Of a DNA stretch of 64,000 nt, positions 55,271 through 64,000 are shown piece by piece. Every line of letters begins with the position of its first letter. Within the stretch, counting starts at the first letter, position 1. A program made the position numbers and the translations under genes. Source of the DNA: Kangiella koreensis DSM 16069 (lineage in GTDB: Bacteria > Pseudomonadota > Gammaproteobacteria > Enterobacterales > Kangiellaceae); assembly GCF_000024085.1 (NCBI RefSeq), contig NC_013166.1, positions 248,001 to 312,000 on the forward strand. The letters run 5' to 3'. Below the pieces are notes generated by a model. It saw only the letters and a list, made by a program, of their open reading frames with translations. It searched no databases and was not told the DNA's origin.

Positions 55271-56516
55271 AATTCGTAACTACACTATTAACTTTGGCCC
55301 ACAACATCCGGCTGCGCATGGTGTCTTGCGTTTAATTCTGGAAATGGACGGTGAGACGGTAGTGCGAGCTGATCCACATGTGGGTTTGTTGCATCGCGCC
55401 ACTGAAAAGTTAGCGGAAAGTAAACCTTACAATCAAAGCATTGGCTACATGGACCGACTCGATTACGTGTCCATGATGTGTAATGAGCACGCTTATGTTC
55501 TGTCGATTGAAAAATTGATGGGCATTAAACCACCAGAGCGCGCGCAGTATATTCGCGTTTTGTTCTCGGAAATTACCCGCATTTTAAATCATTTGATGTG
55601 GATCGGGGCGCACGCACTGGATATTGGTGCCATGACGGTTTTCCTTTACGCTTTTCGTGAGCGAGAAATCTTAATGGATTGCTATGAGGCTGTCAGTGGT
55701 GCTCGTATGCATGCCACTTATTTCCGCCCCGGTGGTGTCTATCGCGACTTGCCTGATGAAATGCCACAGTACAAGGTATCGCCTTTTAGTAATGAAAAGA
55801 AGGTTGATGAACTTAATGCAAATCGACAAGGTTCGCTATTGGACTTTATTTGGGACTTTACCGAAACCTTCCCTGACCGAGTTGATGAATACGAAGCCCT
55901 GCTGACCGAAAATAGAATCTGGAAACAGAGAACCGTTGGCATTGGTGTGGTGACACCGGAACGTGCATTACAACTGGGTTTTAGTGGGCCCATGCTACGT
56001 GGCTCTGGTATCGCTTGGGACCTGCGTAAAAAACAGCCGTACGAAGTGTATGACAAGATGGGCTTTGATATTCCGATTGGAAAAACCGGTGACTGTTATG
56101 ATCGTTACCTGGTACGAGTCGAGGAGATGCGCCAGTCGAATAAGATAATTCGTCAGTGTGTGGAATGGTTGCGTGAAAATCCAGGGCCAGTCATGTTAGA
56201 AAATCATAAGGTGACCCCGCCAGACCGCGAAACCATGAAAGATGATATGGAAGCCCTGATTCATCATTTTAAATTGTTCACCGAAGGTTATTGTGTGCCA
56301 GAAGGTGAAGCATATGCTGCAATTGAGCACCCCAAAGGCGAGTTTGGAATTTATCTGGTTTCAGATGGTGCTAACAAACCTTATCGCGTCAAAATTCGTG
56401 CTGCCGGCTTTGCCCATCTGAGCGCTATGAATGAAATGGCGGCAGGTCATATGTTGGCGGATGTGGTGGCTATTATCGGTACCCAGGACATTGTATTTGG
56501 AGAAATAGATCGATAA
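55263..56516 (+). CDS. nuoD: NADH-quinone oxidoreductase subunit D
   Basis: 417-residue 49-kDa subunit forming the quinone pocket with NuoB. GTG start overlapping nuoC by 8 bases, preceded by AAGGAGG. Motifs are [40 protein letters not shown], and the C-terminal [12 protein letters not shown]. Confidence 0.98.
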   Translation: MAEIRNYTINFGPQHPAAHGVLRLILEMDGETVVRADPHVGLLHRATEKLAESKPYNQSIGYMDRLDYVSMMCNEHAYVLSIEKLMGIKPPERAQYIRVLFSEITRILNHLMWIGAHALDIGAMTVFLYAFREREILMDCYEAVSGARMHATYFRPGGVYRDLPDEMPQYKVSPFSNEKKVDELNANRQGSLLDFIWDFTETFPDRVDEYEALLTENRIWKQRTVGIGVVTPERALQLGFSGPMLRGSGIAWDLRKKQPYEVYDKMGFDIPIGKTGDCYDRYLVRVEEMRQSNKIIRQCVEWLRENPGPVMLENHKVTPPDRETMKDDMEALIHHFKLFTEGYCVPEGEAYAAIEHPKGEFGIYLVSDGANKPYRVKIRAAGFAHLSAMNEMAAGHMLADVVAIIGTQDIVFGEIDR

Positions 56517-56518
56517 CC

Positions 56519-57013
56519 ATGAGTGCAAATGACTTAACAAGTATGTTGTCCGCAGAGTCAATCGAGAAAATTGACTTGTGGATTAGCAAGTACCCTACCG
56601 AGCGCAAGCGCTCGGCGATTATTCCGGTGCTGACCATTGTGCAGGAAGAGTTAGGGCATTTAAGTCGCGAGGCGATGGATGCATCGGCTGACTATTTGGA
56701 AATCCCACATATTGCAGCTTATGAAGTAGCAACTTTTTATTCGATGTTTCGCTTAGAGCCAGGCGGTAAACATGTGGTGTCTCTCTGTACCAATGTGTCA
56801 TGCATGATGGCAGGCAGCGAAGCATTAAAGAAATGGTTTAAAGATGAACTAGGGATTGAGCCGGGACAAACCAGCAAAGATGGACGCATTTCTTTAAAAG
56901 AGGTGGAGTGTATGGCCGCTTGCGGTGGTGCACCGATGCTGGAAGTAGATAAGCAATATCACGAAAATTTAACAGTGGAAAAGATGGCGGATTTAATTCG
57001 CGATCTGAATTAG
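56519..57013 (+). CDS. nuoE: NADH-quinone oxidoreductase subunit E
   Basis: 164-residue 24-kDa subunit with a thioredoxin-like [2Fe-2S] cluster (N1a). The four cysteines lie in SLCTNVSCMM and VECMAACGGAPM. IAAYEVATFYSMF is characteristic. Two bases after nuoD. Confidence 0.97.
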   Translation: MSANDLTSMLSAESIEKIDLWISKYPTERKRSAIIPVLTIVQEELGHLSREAMDASADYLEIPHIAAYEVATFYSMFRLEPGGKHVVSLCTNVSCMMAGSEALKKWFKDELGIEPGQTSKDGRISLKEVECMAACGGAPMLEVDKQYHENLTVEKMADLIRDLN

Positions 57014-57027
57014 AGGTTAGTTAACCG

Positions 57028-58323
57028 ATGGCAAATGAAGTCTGTTTTAGAACTTTGCACCTGGATAAGCCTTGGACGCTTAAGACCTATGAGTCTGCCG
57101 GCGGCTATCGCATGTGGCGCAAAATTCTGGCAGAAAAAACGCCACCGGAAGAGATTATTGAAGAACTTAAGTTGTCAGCTCTACGTGGACGCGGTGGGGC
57201 TGGTTTCCCCACGGGGCTCAAATGGAGCTTTATGCCGCGACATGCGCCGGGACAAAAGTATGTGGTCTGTAATTCTGATGAAGGTGAGCCGGGTACTTTT
57301 AAAGACCGAGACATATTACGCTTTAATCCGCACCAGCTGATCGAAGGTATGGCAATTGGTGGTTATGTGATGGGCGCGACCGTGGGTTACAACTATATGC
57401 GCGGTGAGTTTTACGAGCCCATTGACCGTTTTGAACAGGCTCTTAAAGAAGCTTATAAGGCAGGCTTATTAGGCAAGAATATTTTAGGTTCGGACGTGGA
57501 TTTTGATTTACACAGCCACATTGGCGCCGGTGCTTATATTTGTGGTGAAGAAACCGCATTGCTGGAATCTTTGGAAGGTAAAAAAGGCCAGCCACGTTTC
57601 AAACCTCCTTTTCCTGCGAACTATGGCTTGTATGGTCGCCCAACCAATGTGAATAACACGGAAAGTTATGCTTCTGTACCAGTTATTTTAGATAAGGGCG
57701 GCAAATGGTTTTTAGAGCTGGGCAAAGAAAATAATGGCGGCACTAAAATCTTTTCAGTGTCAGGCCATGTCAATAAGCCGGGCAATTATGAAATTGGTTT
57801 AGGTACCCCCTTTAAGGATTTGCTGGATATGGCTGGTGGCATGAAAGATGGCAAAAAACTGAAAGCCGTTATTCCCGGTGGGTCCAGTGCGCCAGTATTA
57901 CCAGCGGATGTGATGATGGATATCACCATGGACTATGACGCCATAGGCAAGGCCGGTTCAATGTTGGGATCGGGAGCTGTGATTATCATGGATGAAGATA
58001 CCGACATGGTCGAAATATTAGGACGTATTGCTCATTTTTATTATGAAGAGTCTTGCGGACAATGTACTCCGTGCCGCGAAGGTACCGGCTGGATGTCACG
58101 CATGATTCATCGCATTGCCAATGGGCAGGGTAAGCAAAGCGACCTCAAAGATTTGGATGAAATTGCAGGCAATATTATGGGGCGTACCATTTGTGCGCTG
58201 GGCGATGCAGCAGCCATGCCGGTGCAAAGTTTTATTAAGTGTTTCAAACAAGAGTTTGAAGCGAAAATTGAGCAGGCGGTTGCTGAACAAGAGCAAGCCG
58301 CAAAGCAAGCTGTTAATGAATAA
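57028..58323 (+). CDS. nuoF: NADH-quinone oxidoreductase subunit F
   Basis: 431-residue 51-kDa subunit that oxidises NADH. The FMN/NADH-binding Gly-rich region is [17 protein letters not shown], with [14 protein letters not shown] and [17 protein letters not shown]. The [4Fe-4S] N3 ligands are in [15 protein letters not shown] and the later [12 protein letters not shown]. Ala/Gln-rich C-terminal tail. Confidence 0.98.
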   Translation: MANEVCFRTLHLDKPWTLKTYESAGGYRMWRKILAEKTPPEEIIEELKLSALRGRGGAGFPTGLKWSFMPRHAPGQKYVVCNSDEGEPGTFKDRDILRFNPHQLIEGMAIGGYVMGATVGYNYMRGEFYEPIDRFEQALKEAYKAGLLGKNILGSDVDFDLHSHIGAGAYICGEETALLESLEGKKGQPRFKPPFPANYGLYGRPTNVNNTESYASVPVILDKGGKWFLELGKENNGGTKIFSVSGHVNKPGNYEIGLGTPFKDLLDMAGGMKDGKKLKAVIPGGSSAPVLPADVMMDITMDYDAIGKAGSMLGSGAVIIMDEDTDMVEILGRIAHFYYEESCGQCTPCREGTGWMSRMIHRIANGQGKQSDLKDLDEIAGNIMGRTICALGDAAAMPVQSFIKCFKQEFEAKIEQAVAEQEQAAKQAVNE

Positions 58324-58340
58324 CGAGGCACGATAATTTT

Positions 58341-60584
58341 ATGATTTCGATAGAAGTCGATGGCCGAAAAATTGAAGCCGAAGAAGGTGCAATGATTATC
58401 GAAGTGGCGGATGCCAATGGTATCACCATTCCTCGTTTTTGTTATCACAAAAAATTATCCATCGCCGCCAACTGCCGTATGTGTCTGGTCGAAGTTGATG
58501 GCGTCCGTAAACCATTACCTGCCTGCGCTACCCCAATCTCTGATGGAATGGTGGTGAAAACCGGCTCCGATATGGCACAGGGTGCGCAAAAATCAGTGAT
58601 GGAGTTTCTGCTTATTAACCACCCACTGGATTGCCCAATTTGCGATCAGGGTGGCGAGTGTGAGTTGCAGGATTTAGCAATGGGTTGTGGTGGTGATGTG
58701 TCACGCTTCACTGAAGGTAAGCGAGCGGTTTTTGATACTGACTTAGGCCCATTAATTGAAACCGAAATGACGCGTTGTATTCACTGTACTCGATGTGTGC
58801 GATTTGGCCGTGAAATTGCGGGTATTCGTGAAATGGGTGCTACTGGCCGTGGTGAGCACATGGAAATCACCACCTTTATTGAGAAATCCGTGGACTCGGA
58901 AGTATCCGGCAATATTATTGATTTATGCCCAGTTGGTGCATTGACCGCAAAACCTTCTCGCTATCGTGCCAGAGCCTGGGAAATGACTCAGTATGATTCG
59001 GTCTCGCCACACGACTGTATCGGCGCCAACTTGCATGTACATACTCACCGTAACCAGGTTATTCGAGTTGTTCCGAAAGATAATGAAGCCGTCAATGAAG
59101 TCTGGTTATCGGATCGTGATCGCTATTCTTATGAAGCGGTGACGATGCCGGATAATGACAATCGTCGTTTGCTAGAACCTATGATGAAGATCAATGGCGA
59201 GTGGCAGCCAACGGACTGGGAAACGGCTCTCGAAAAAGCGGCCAGTAAATTAAACATGTTGGCGCAAACTGATGGCCCTGAGCATATCGGCGCTATCAGT
59301 AGCCCCAGTGCAACTACCGAAGAAATGTATTTGTTACAAAAACTGATCCGTGGGCTGGGTTCAAATAATGTGGACCATCGCATTCGTATCAGCGATTACT
59401 CGATGCAGGAAAATGAATCATTGTTCCCGGAGCTGAGTATTGAGCTGTCGGAGCTTGAAGCTTTAGATGCTTGCCTGCTGGTTGGAAGTGACTTACGCAA
59501 AGATCAACCATTGGCGGCATTGCGGGTGCGTAAAGCTACCCGGCATGGGCAGATCGCGATCATTAATGCGCGAAAACTGTATAACAACTTCAATGTGCTG
59601 CATGAAATTGAAGCGACGCCCGATGATTGGTTGCAACAGGTGGCGGGAGTGGCTAAATATTTACTCGACGAGGCTATGGCCTCTGAGGATGTGTCTGCGG
59701 ACAGCTTAGGCTACGAAGGCTTCGATGTGTTGCTCAAAGATATTAACGTTGAACAAGCGCATATTAATATCGCAAAGATGCTGACCAAAGCGGAAAAAAC
59801 TGGCGTGGTCTTGGGTTTGAGCGCGCTGGAGTTTAGCCACGCGGCAACCTTGAGAATGCTTTGTCGCGCAATCGCTGGCTTATCCGGTGCAACTTTTGGC
59901 ATCATGACTCATGGTGGCAACAGCGCTGGTGCTTATCTGGCCGGCGCGATTCCGCACCGTGGGCCCGGTGGTGCGGATGTGGAAGAGGGTGGCCAGACTG
60001 CTCAGCAAATGCTTAGTGAGGGCAAAAAAGCGTTCATTCTACTGAAAACGGAAATAGGCAAAGAAGCGGTCAATGCCGAGCAGGCTAAAGCCAGCTTGCA
60101 AGCCAGTGAGTTTGTGGTTGCGCTCAGCAGCTATACCGATGATGAAGCGTTTGAATATGCTGATATTATTTTGCCGATTGCCAGCTACCTCGAAAGTCCT
60201 GGCTCTTATGTCAATGTAAACGGACATTGGCAGGATTTTAATGCCTGTGTCAGTGCGCCGGGCCAGGCCAAGCCAGCGTGGAAAGTGTTACGGGTGATGG
60301 GTAACTTGCTGGAACTGAAGAACTTTGACTATGTTTCTGCACAGGATGTGATGCAGGAAGTTAAAGGTCGTATGGGTGCCGTAGGTGACCGCATCAAGTC
60401 ACGCTGGCAGTGTCCTGAAAGCCTGCCAAATGAGGGCTTCTGTCCGGAGCGATTAAATATCTATCAGGTGGATTGTTGGACGCGTCGGTCGAAAGCCCTG
60501 CAAAAAACAGCTTTAGCGAAAGGCCAAGAAGATCTGAAGCGCCCAAAACTGAGTCCATTCCATAATATTTTAGGAGGCGTCTGA
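58341..60584 (+). CDS. nuoG: NADH-quinone oxidoreductase subunit G
   Basis: 747-residue 75-kDa subunit, the electron-wire part of complex I. N-terminal [2Fe-2S] domain ([25 protein letters not shown]), the His-Cys3 cluster region [20 protein letters not shown], and [4Fe-4S] [17 protein letters not shown] with DLCPVGALT. The long C-terminal molybdopterin-oxidoreductase-like domain has no visible catalytic role. The last base of its stop is the first base of nuoH. Confidence 0.97.
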   Translation: MISIEVDGRKIEAEEGAMIIEVADANGITIPRFCYHKKLSIAANCRMCLVEVDGVRKPLPACATPISDGMVVKTGSDMAQGAQKSVMEFLLINHPLDCPICDQGGECELQDLAMGCGGDVSRFTEGKRAVFDTDLGPLIETEMTRCIHCTRCVRFGREIAGIREMGATGRGEHMEITTFIEKSVDSEVSGNIIDLCPVGALTAKPSRYRARAWEMTQYDSVSPHDCIGANLHVHTHRNQVIRVVPKDNEAVNEVWLSDRDRYSYEAVTMPDNDNRRLLEPMMKINGEWQPTDWETALEKAASKLNMLAQTDGPEHIGAISSPSATTEEMYLLQKLIRGLGSNNVDHRIRISDYSMQENESLFPELSIELSELEALDACLLVGSDLRKDQPLAALRVRKATRHGQIAIINARKLYNNFNVLHEIEATPDDWLQQVAGVAKYLLDEAMASEDVSADSLGYEGFDVLLKDINVEQAHINIAKMLTKAEKTGVVLGLSALEFSHAATLRMLCRAIAGLSGATFGIMTHGGNSAGAYLAGAIPHRGPGGADVEEGGQTAQQMLSEGKKAFILLKTEIGKEAVNAEQAKASLQASEFVVALSSYTDDEAFEYADIILPIASYLESPGSYVNVNGHWQDFNACVSAPGQAKPAWKVLRVMGNLLELKNFDYVSAQDVMQEVKGRMGAVGDRIKSRWQCPESLPNEGFCPERLNIYQVDCWTRRSKALQKTALAKGQEDLKRPKLSPFHNILGGV

Positions 60585-61624
60585 TGATTGATATCATTAT
60601 AGACGCACTCATTATTGGTTTTAAAATCAACCTGATTTTATTGCCATTAATTTTAGCGGTTGCATACACCACTTTTGCCGAGCGCAAATTGATCGGTTAC
60701 ATGCAGATGCGTTTAGGCCCAAACCGCGTGGGCCCTAAAGGTTGGTTGCAACCAATTGCGGATGTTATAAAGCTGTTGATGAAGGAAATCGTTATTCCTT
60801 CAGGGGCCAATAAAACGCTTTTCTTGCTCGCTCCAATACTGTTTATTGCACCGTCTTTTGCTGCCTGGGCGGTGATTCCTTTTAGCGCTGAAATAGTGCT
60901 AGCCGATATTAATGTTGGTTTACTTTATATTTTAGCGATGACATCCATCGCGGTTTATGGCGTTATTATTGCCGGCTGGGCTTCAAACTCTAAATATGCA
61001 CTAATTGGCTCCCTGCGTTCTGCCTCACAAATCATTTCCTACGAAATAGCCATGGGGTTTGCTTTGGTGGCGGTGCTAATGGCGTCAGGCACTATGAACC
61101 TGGGCGACATTGTTATGGCACAGGATGGTGGTTTCTGGCACTGGTATTGGATTCCACTGTTGCCCATTCTAGTGGTCTATTGGATTTCGGGAGTGGCTGA
61201 AACCAACCGCGCACCTTTTGACCTTCCAGAAGGAGAGTCAGAAATTGTTGCCGGCTTCCATGTGGAATATGCGGGAATTGGGTTCTCCTTATTTTTCCTT
61301 GCCGAATACGCCAATATGATTCTTATTTCGGTGCTAACTGCACTATTTTTCTTCGGTGGCTGGCTCAACCCCTTTCAAGGAATACCCTATCTTGAAAGCG
61401 CGACAGACTGGATTCCGGGCACAATCTGGTTATTGCTTAAAGCGGCCTGGTTCCTGTTTATGATGATCTGGTTGCGGGCAACTTTCCCTCGTTACCGTTA
61501 TGATCAGGTGATGCGCTTAGGCTGGAAAATATTCATTCCAGTTACTGTAATTTGGTTAATTATTTTGACCTTTATGATTAAAGCGGGTGTTAGTCCGTGG
61601 TTTACTGGGCGGGGTGTGCTATGA
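60584..61624 (+). CDS. nuoH: NADH-quinone oxidoreductase subunit H
   Basis: 346-residue membrane subunit with eight helices that forms the base of the quinone channel. [63 protein letters not shown] and [15 protein letters not shown] are diagnostic. Ribosome site TAGGAGG. Confidence 0.98.
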   Translation: MIDIIIDALIIGFKINLILLPLILAVAYTTFAERKLIGYMQMRLGPNRVGPKGWLQPIADVIKLLMKEIVIPSGANKTLFLLAPILFIAPSFAAWAVIPFSAEIVLADINVGLLYILAMTSIAVYGVIIAGWASNSKYALIGSLRSASQIISYEIAMGFALVAVLMASGTMNLGDIVMAQDGGFWHWYWIPLLPILVVYWISGVAETNRAPFDLPEGESEIVAGFHVEYAGIGFSLFFLAEYANMILISVLTALFFFGGWLNPFQGIPYLESATDWIPGTIWLLLKAAWFLFMMIWLRATFPRYRYDQVMRLGWKIFIPVTVIWLIILTFMIKAGVSPWFTGRGVL

Positions 61625-62112
61625 GTAGAATCCGCCAAATCTTCCGTAGCTACCTGCTAACTGAATTATTCCGTGGCTTAAGGCTCACTTGGGCGCACAT
61701 GTGGAAAAGAAAGGTTACCGTCCAGTACCCAGAAGAGCAAACACCACAATCCCCACGCTTTAGAGGCATCCATGCTTTGCGTCGTTACCCGAATGGTGAG
61801 GAACGTTGCATTGCCTGTAAGTTATGCGAGGCAGTGTGCCCCGCCGCTGCGATAACGATTGAGGCGGGCCCTCGAGAGAGTGATGGTACACGACGCACTA
61901 CGCGCTATGAAATTGATATGTTTAAGTGTATCTATTGTGGTTTTTGCGAAGAGTCCTGCCCAGTAGATTCGATCGTTGAAACACGAGTTTTCGACTATCA
62001 CTTTGAGAAACGAGGCGACAATATTTTAACCAAGGAACAATTATTGGCGATCGGTGATCGTTATGAGGCTCAGATTGCTGAGGATAGAGCGAAAGATGCT
62101 AAGTACCGATAA
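61621..62112 (+). CDS. nuoI: NADH-quinone oxidoreductase subunit I
   Basis: 163-residue peripheral subunit with two [4Fe-4S] clusters (N6a, N6b): [16 protein letters not shown] and [18 protein letters not shown]. The start at 61621 overlaps the nuoH stop by 4 bases (ATGA); an upstream in-frame GTG/ATG within nuoH is unlikely. Amphipathic N-terminus [18 protein letters not shown]. Confidence 0.97.
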   Translation: MSRIRQIFRSYLLTELFRGLRLTWAHMWKRKVTVQYPEEQTPQSPRFRGIHALRRYPNGEERCIACKLCEAVCPAAAITIEAGPRESDGTRRTTRYEIDMFKCIYCGFCEESCPVDSIVETRVFDYHFEKRGDNILTKEQLLAIGDRYEAQIAEDRAKDAKYR

Positions 62113-62151
62113 CAGTACCGTTAGGATATACACAGGTGAAAAAGAACCGAT

Positions 62152-62832
62152 ATGACCGCTGAGCAGATAGTATTTTACATTTTTGCAACCCTGACCATTG
62201 TGTCGGCGCTGGGCGTGGTGACGGTGCGCAATTCGGTGCAGGCGGTGTTGTGTCTGGTTCTGACCTTTTTCTCGGCGGCAGTGTTATGGATGTTGCTGGA
62301 AGCTGAATTCCTGGCAATAGCCTTAGTGCTGGTTTATGTCGGTGCGGTAATGGTGCTGTTCCTGTTTGTTGTCATGATGCTAGACGTGGATTTTGCCAGC
62401 TTGAATCAGGGCTTTACTCGGTATGTCCCGTTGGGCATTTTAGTGGCGATTGGTTTGTTGATCGGTTTGTATTGGGTATTGCGTGGTGAAGTTTTTGGGT
62501 TAGAGGCGATGCCGGAACCTGTCAAGCATGGCGCAGAGCATAGTAATGTTGAAGTGCTGGGCAGACTGCTTTATACCGATTATTTTTATGCGTTTGAAAT
62601 TGCCGGTGTGATTTTGCTGGTAGCAATTGTTGCTGCGATTTCTTTGACTTTCCGCGGACGTCGCGAACGTCGCGGACAAAGTGTTCCCAGTCAGCATCGA
62701 GCGAGTAAAGACGAGCGTTTACATATTGTCAAAATGGACGCTGAGGTTGCAGAACCCGAAGAGAGTGAGCCTGAGGAAAAAGGCAAGCGCAAAAGCAAAC
62801 GAAATAAAAAACCGAAGGGAGAATTACCATGA
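62152..62832 (+). CDS. nuoJ: NADH-quinone oxidoreductase subunit J with long charged tail
   Basis: 226-residue membrane subunit. Five helices, with [52 protein letters not shown] as the conserved core. The last about 55 residues after [11 protein letters not shown] are hydrophilic, first mixed, then acidic ([10 protein letters not shown]) and basic ([14 protein letters not shown]), longer than I expect for the family. Overlaps nuoK by 4 bases. Confidence 0.96.
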   Translation: MTAEQIVFYIFATLTIVSALGVVTVRNSVQAVLCLVLTFFSAAVLWMLLEAEFLAIALVLVYVGAVMVLFLFVVMMLDVDFASLNQGFTRYVPLGILVAIGLLIGLYWVLRGEVFGLEAMPEPVKHGAEHSNVEVLGRLLYTDYFYAFEIAGVILLVAIVAAISLTFRGRRERRGQSVPSQHRASKDERLHIVKMDAEVAEPEESEPEEKGKRKSKRNKKPKGELP

Positions 62833-63131
62833 GTTTGACGCATTATTTAATGGTCAGCGCAATATTGTTCTCCATTAGCGTGGTGGGGATCATTATTAAT
62901 CGTAAGAATGTGATTACCTTGTTGATGTGTATTGAGCTCATGCTTCTGGCAGTCAATACCAACTTCATTGCCTTCTCGCGTTATTTGAATGATGAAGTCG
63001 GGCAGATCTTTGTGTTCTTTATTCTGACTGTTGCAGCAGCCGAAGCGGCGATCGGTTTGGCCATTCTGGTGGTCTTGTTCCGTAGCAACAAGGACATTGA
63101 TGTAGAAGACTTGCGGGAGTTAAAAGGCTGA
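62829..63131 (+). CDS. nuoK: NADH-quinone oxidoreductase subunit K
   Basis: 100-residue membrane subunit with three helices. The conserved Glu residues of the proton path are in [17 protein letters not shown] and [17 protein letters not shown]. Overlaps nuoJ by 4 bases and shares one base with the nuoL start. Confidence 0.98.
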   Translation: MSLTHYLMVSAILFSISVVGIIINRKNVITLLMCIELMLLAVNTNFIAFSRYLNDEVGQIFVFFILTVAAAEAAIGLAILVVLFRSNKDIDVEDLRELKG

Positions 63132-64000
63132 TGAGCATGCAAACCCAGCTATTATTGATAGTATTAGCGCCTTTAATAGGAGCTATGCTGGCGGGCCTGT
63201 TAGGCAAGCGGCTGGGTAGGCGTTTAACGCATCGACTAACCATTATTGGTGTCGTCATTTCCTTCATATTGTCATTACGAATTTTCTGGGGCTTCCTGTA
63301 CGGTGATGCCACTCCAGTGGATATGACCGTCTATCACTGGGCCAGCTTTTCAGACCTGACGATCCAAATAGGCTTTATGATTGATAGCCTAAGTGCGTTG
63401 ATGATGGTGGTGGTCACATTCGTCAGCTTGATGGTACATATCTATTCGATAGGTTATATGCACGATGATGATGGCTACCAGCGATTCTTTAGTTACCTGT
63501 CATTATTTACTTTCTCAATGCTGATGTTGGTGATGGCCAATAACTTCTTACAACTGTTTTTCGGTTGGGAGGCTGTCGGTCTGGTGTCTTATCTATTGAT
63601 CGGTTTCTGGTATCAGAAGGAAAGCGCAATTTTCGCCAACATGAAAGCCTTTCTGGTCAATCGGGTTGGTGACTTTGGTTTTATTCTCGGTATTGGCGCA
63701 ATCTTTTTACTATTCGGCACTTTCGATTATGCACCGATTTTTAAATCCATGGGGCAGGCCGAAGAAATCATGCAGATCAGTGAGCGTAGCGCTGAAAACG
63801 CACTGGGACTGATGAGCCTAGACGGTAGCTTTGTAGCATGGGGCGATACCAGCTGGCCAATCATCACCTTTATCTGTATCTGTTTGTTTATCGGCGCGAT
63901 GGGTAAGTCAGCACAGGTGCCATTGCATGTCTGGTTACCAGATTCGATGGAAGGCCCAACGCCGATTTCTGCTTTGATTCATGCGGCAACCATGGTCACT
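63131..64000 (+). CDS. nuoL: NADH-quinone oxidoreductase subunit L, partial (3' end outside window)
   Basis: About 290 codons of the roughly 600-residue antiporter-like proton-pumping subunit. The ATG at 63131 overlaps the nuoK stop (TGATG). IGFMIDSLSALMMVVVTFVSLMVHIYSIGYM, FFGWEAVGLVSYLLIGFWY (essential Glu), NRVGDFGFILG, and GKSAQVPLHVWLPDSMEGPTPISALIHAATMV are diagnostic. Open to the window end; nuoM and nuoN are expected beyond. Confidence 0.97.
   Translation, partial: MSMQTQLLLIVLAPLIGAMLAGLLGKRLGRRLTHRLTIIGVVISFILSLRIFWGFLYGDATPVDMTVYHWASFSDLTIQIGFMIDSLSALMMVVVTFVSLMVHIYSIGYMHDDDGYQRFFSYLSLFTFSMLMLVMANNFLQLFFGWEAVGLVSYLLIGFWYQKESAIFANMKAFLVNRVGDFGFILGIGAIFLLFGTFDYAPIFKSMGQAEEIMQISERSAENALGLMSLDGSFVAWGDTSWPIITFICICLFIGAMGKSAQVPLHVWLPDSMEGPTPISALIHAATMVT

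Overview
The window reads as the chromosome of a free-living, aerobic, probably marine gammaproteobacterium of moderate to low GC. Support comes from typical gammaproteobacterial gene orders: prmA-zinc ribbon-dusB-fis-purHD, aroQ-accBC, cutA beside fxsA-groESL, ydbH-ynbE-ydbL, a caa3-type cox operon and a 13/14-subunit nuo operon with separate nuoC and nuoD. The mix suggests something like Kangiellaceae, but that is inference without a search. I see no tRNA, rRNA, CRISPR, insertion sequence or prophage block. Almost everything is chromosomal backbone with accessory genes set into it.

Layout. 1-5400: 5' end of metK (minus strand) with a met-box-like operator, a voltage-gated K+ channel with a zinc ribbon, and a very large surface protein with ELW-type repeats and a GlyGly-CTERM-like tail. 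5400-12100: DUF6746-like protein, coq7, a Ycf46-like AAA ATPase, a GST, and the ydbH-ynbE-ydbL envelope lipid-transport operon. 12100-21500: purD, purH, fis, dusB, a zinc-ribbon protein, prmA, a stand-alone GH24 lysozyme, accC, accB, aroQ. 21500-24600: an orphan response regulator lacking the phosphoacceptor Asp, an EamA exporter, a small membrane protein and an intergenic hairpin repeat region. 24600-30300: dsbD and cutA separated by a four-gene cassette tlpA-like / DUF4266 lipoprotein / DUF3570 barrel / apbE. 30300-33650: fxsA and groESL under a sigma-32-type promoter overlapped by a CIRCE operator, followed by a tandem pair of structured, terminator-ended elements that look like small RNA genes. 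33650-41400: membrane-anchored unknown, beta carbonic anhydrase, unknown, PstS-OmpA fusion, thioesterase, and a vWA-lipoprotein / ECF sigma / anti-sigma-like operon. 41400-45900: coxB (with fused cytochrome c), coxA, cox11, coxC, with an FNR/Anr box upstream. 45900-49100: PiuC-like hydroxylase with a Fur-like box, a secreted Gly-Glu protein, a phage-type unknown and a YheT-like hydrolase. 49100-53300: three tandem DUF3391/HD-GYP phosphodiesterases. 53500-64000: nuoA to nuoL (nuoL cut by the window end).

How it fits together. Complex I and the caa3 oxidase form the ends of an aerobic respiratory chain, and Coq7 supplies ubiquinone. DsbD, the TlpA-like thioredoxin, ApbE and DUF3570 form a possible envelope redox unit. 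The most interesting reading is that the DUF3570 barrel carries a D-x-x-T-G-A-S motif matching the FMN-attachment signature used by ApbE, making it a candidate covalently flavinylated outer-membrane protein encoded with its own flavin transferase. The other top candidates are the duplicated small-RNA-like elements after groEL and the TonB-receptor-like 'VVTGSRI' segments in two neighbouring non-receptor proteins of the ECF sigma operon.
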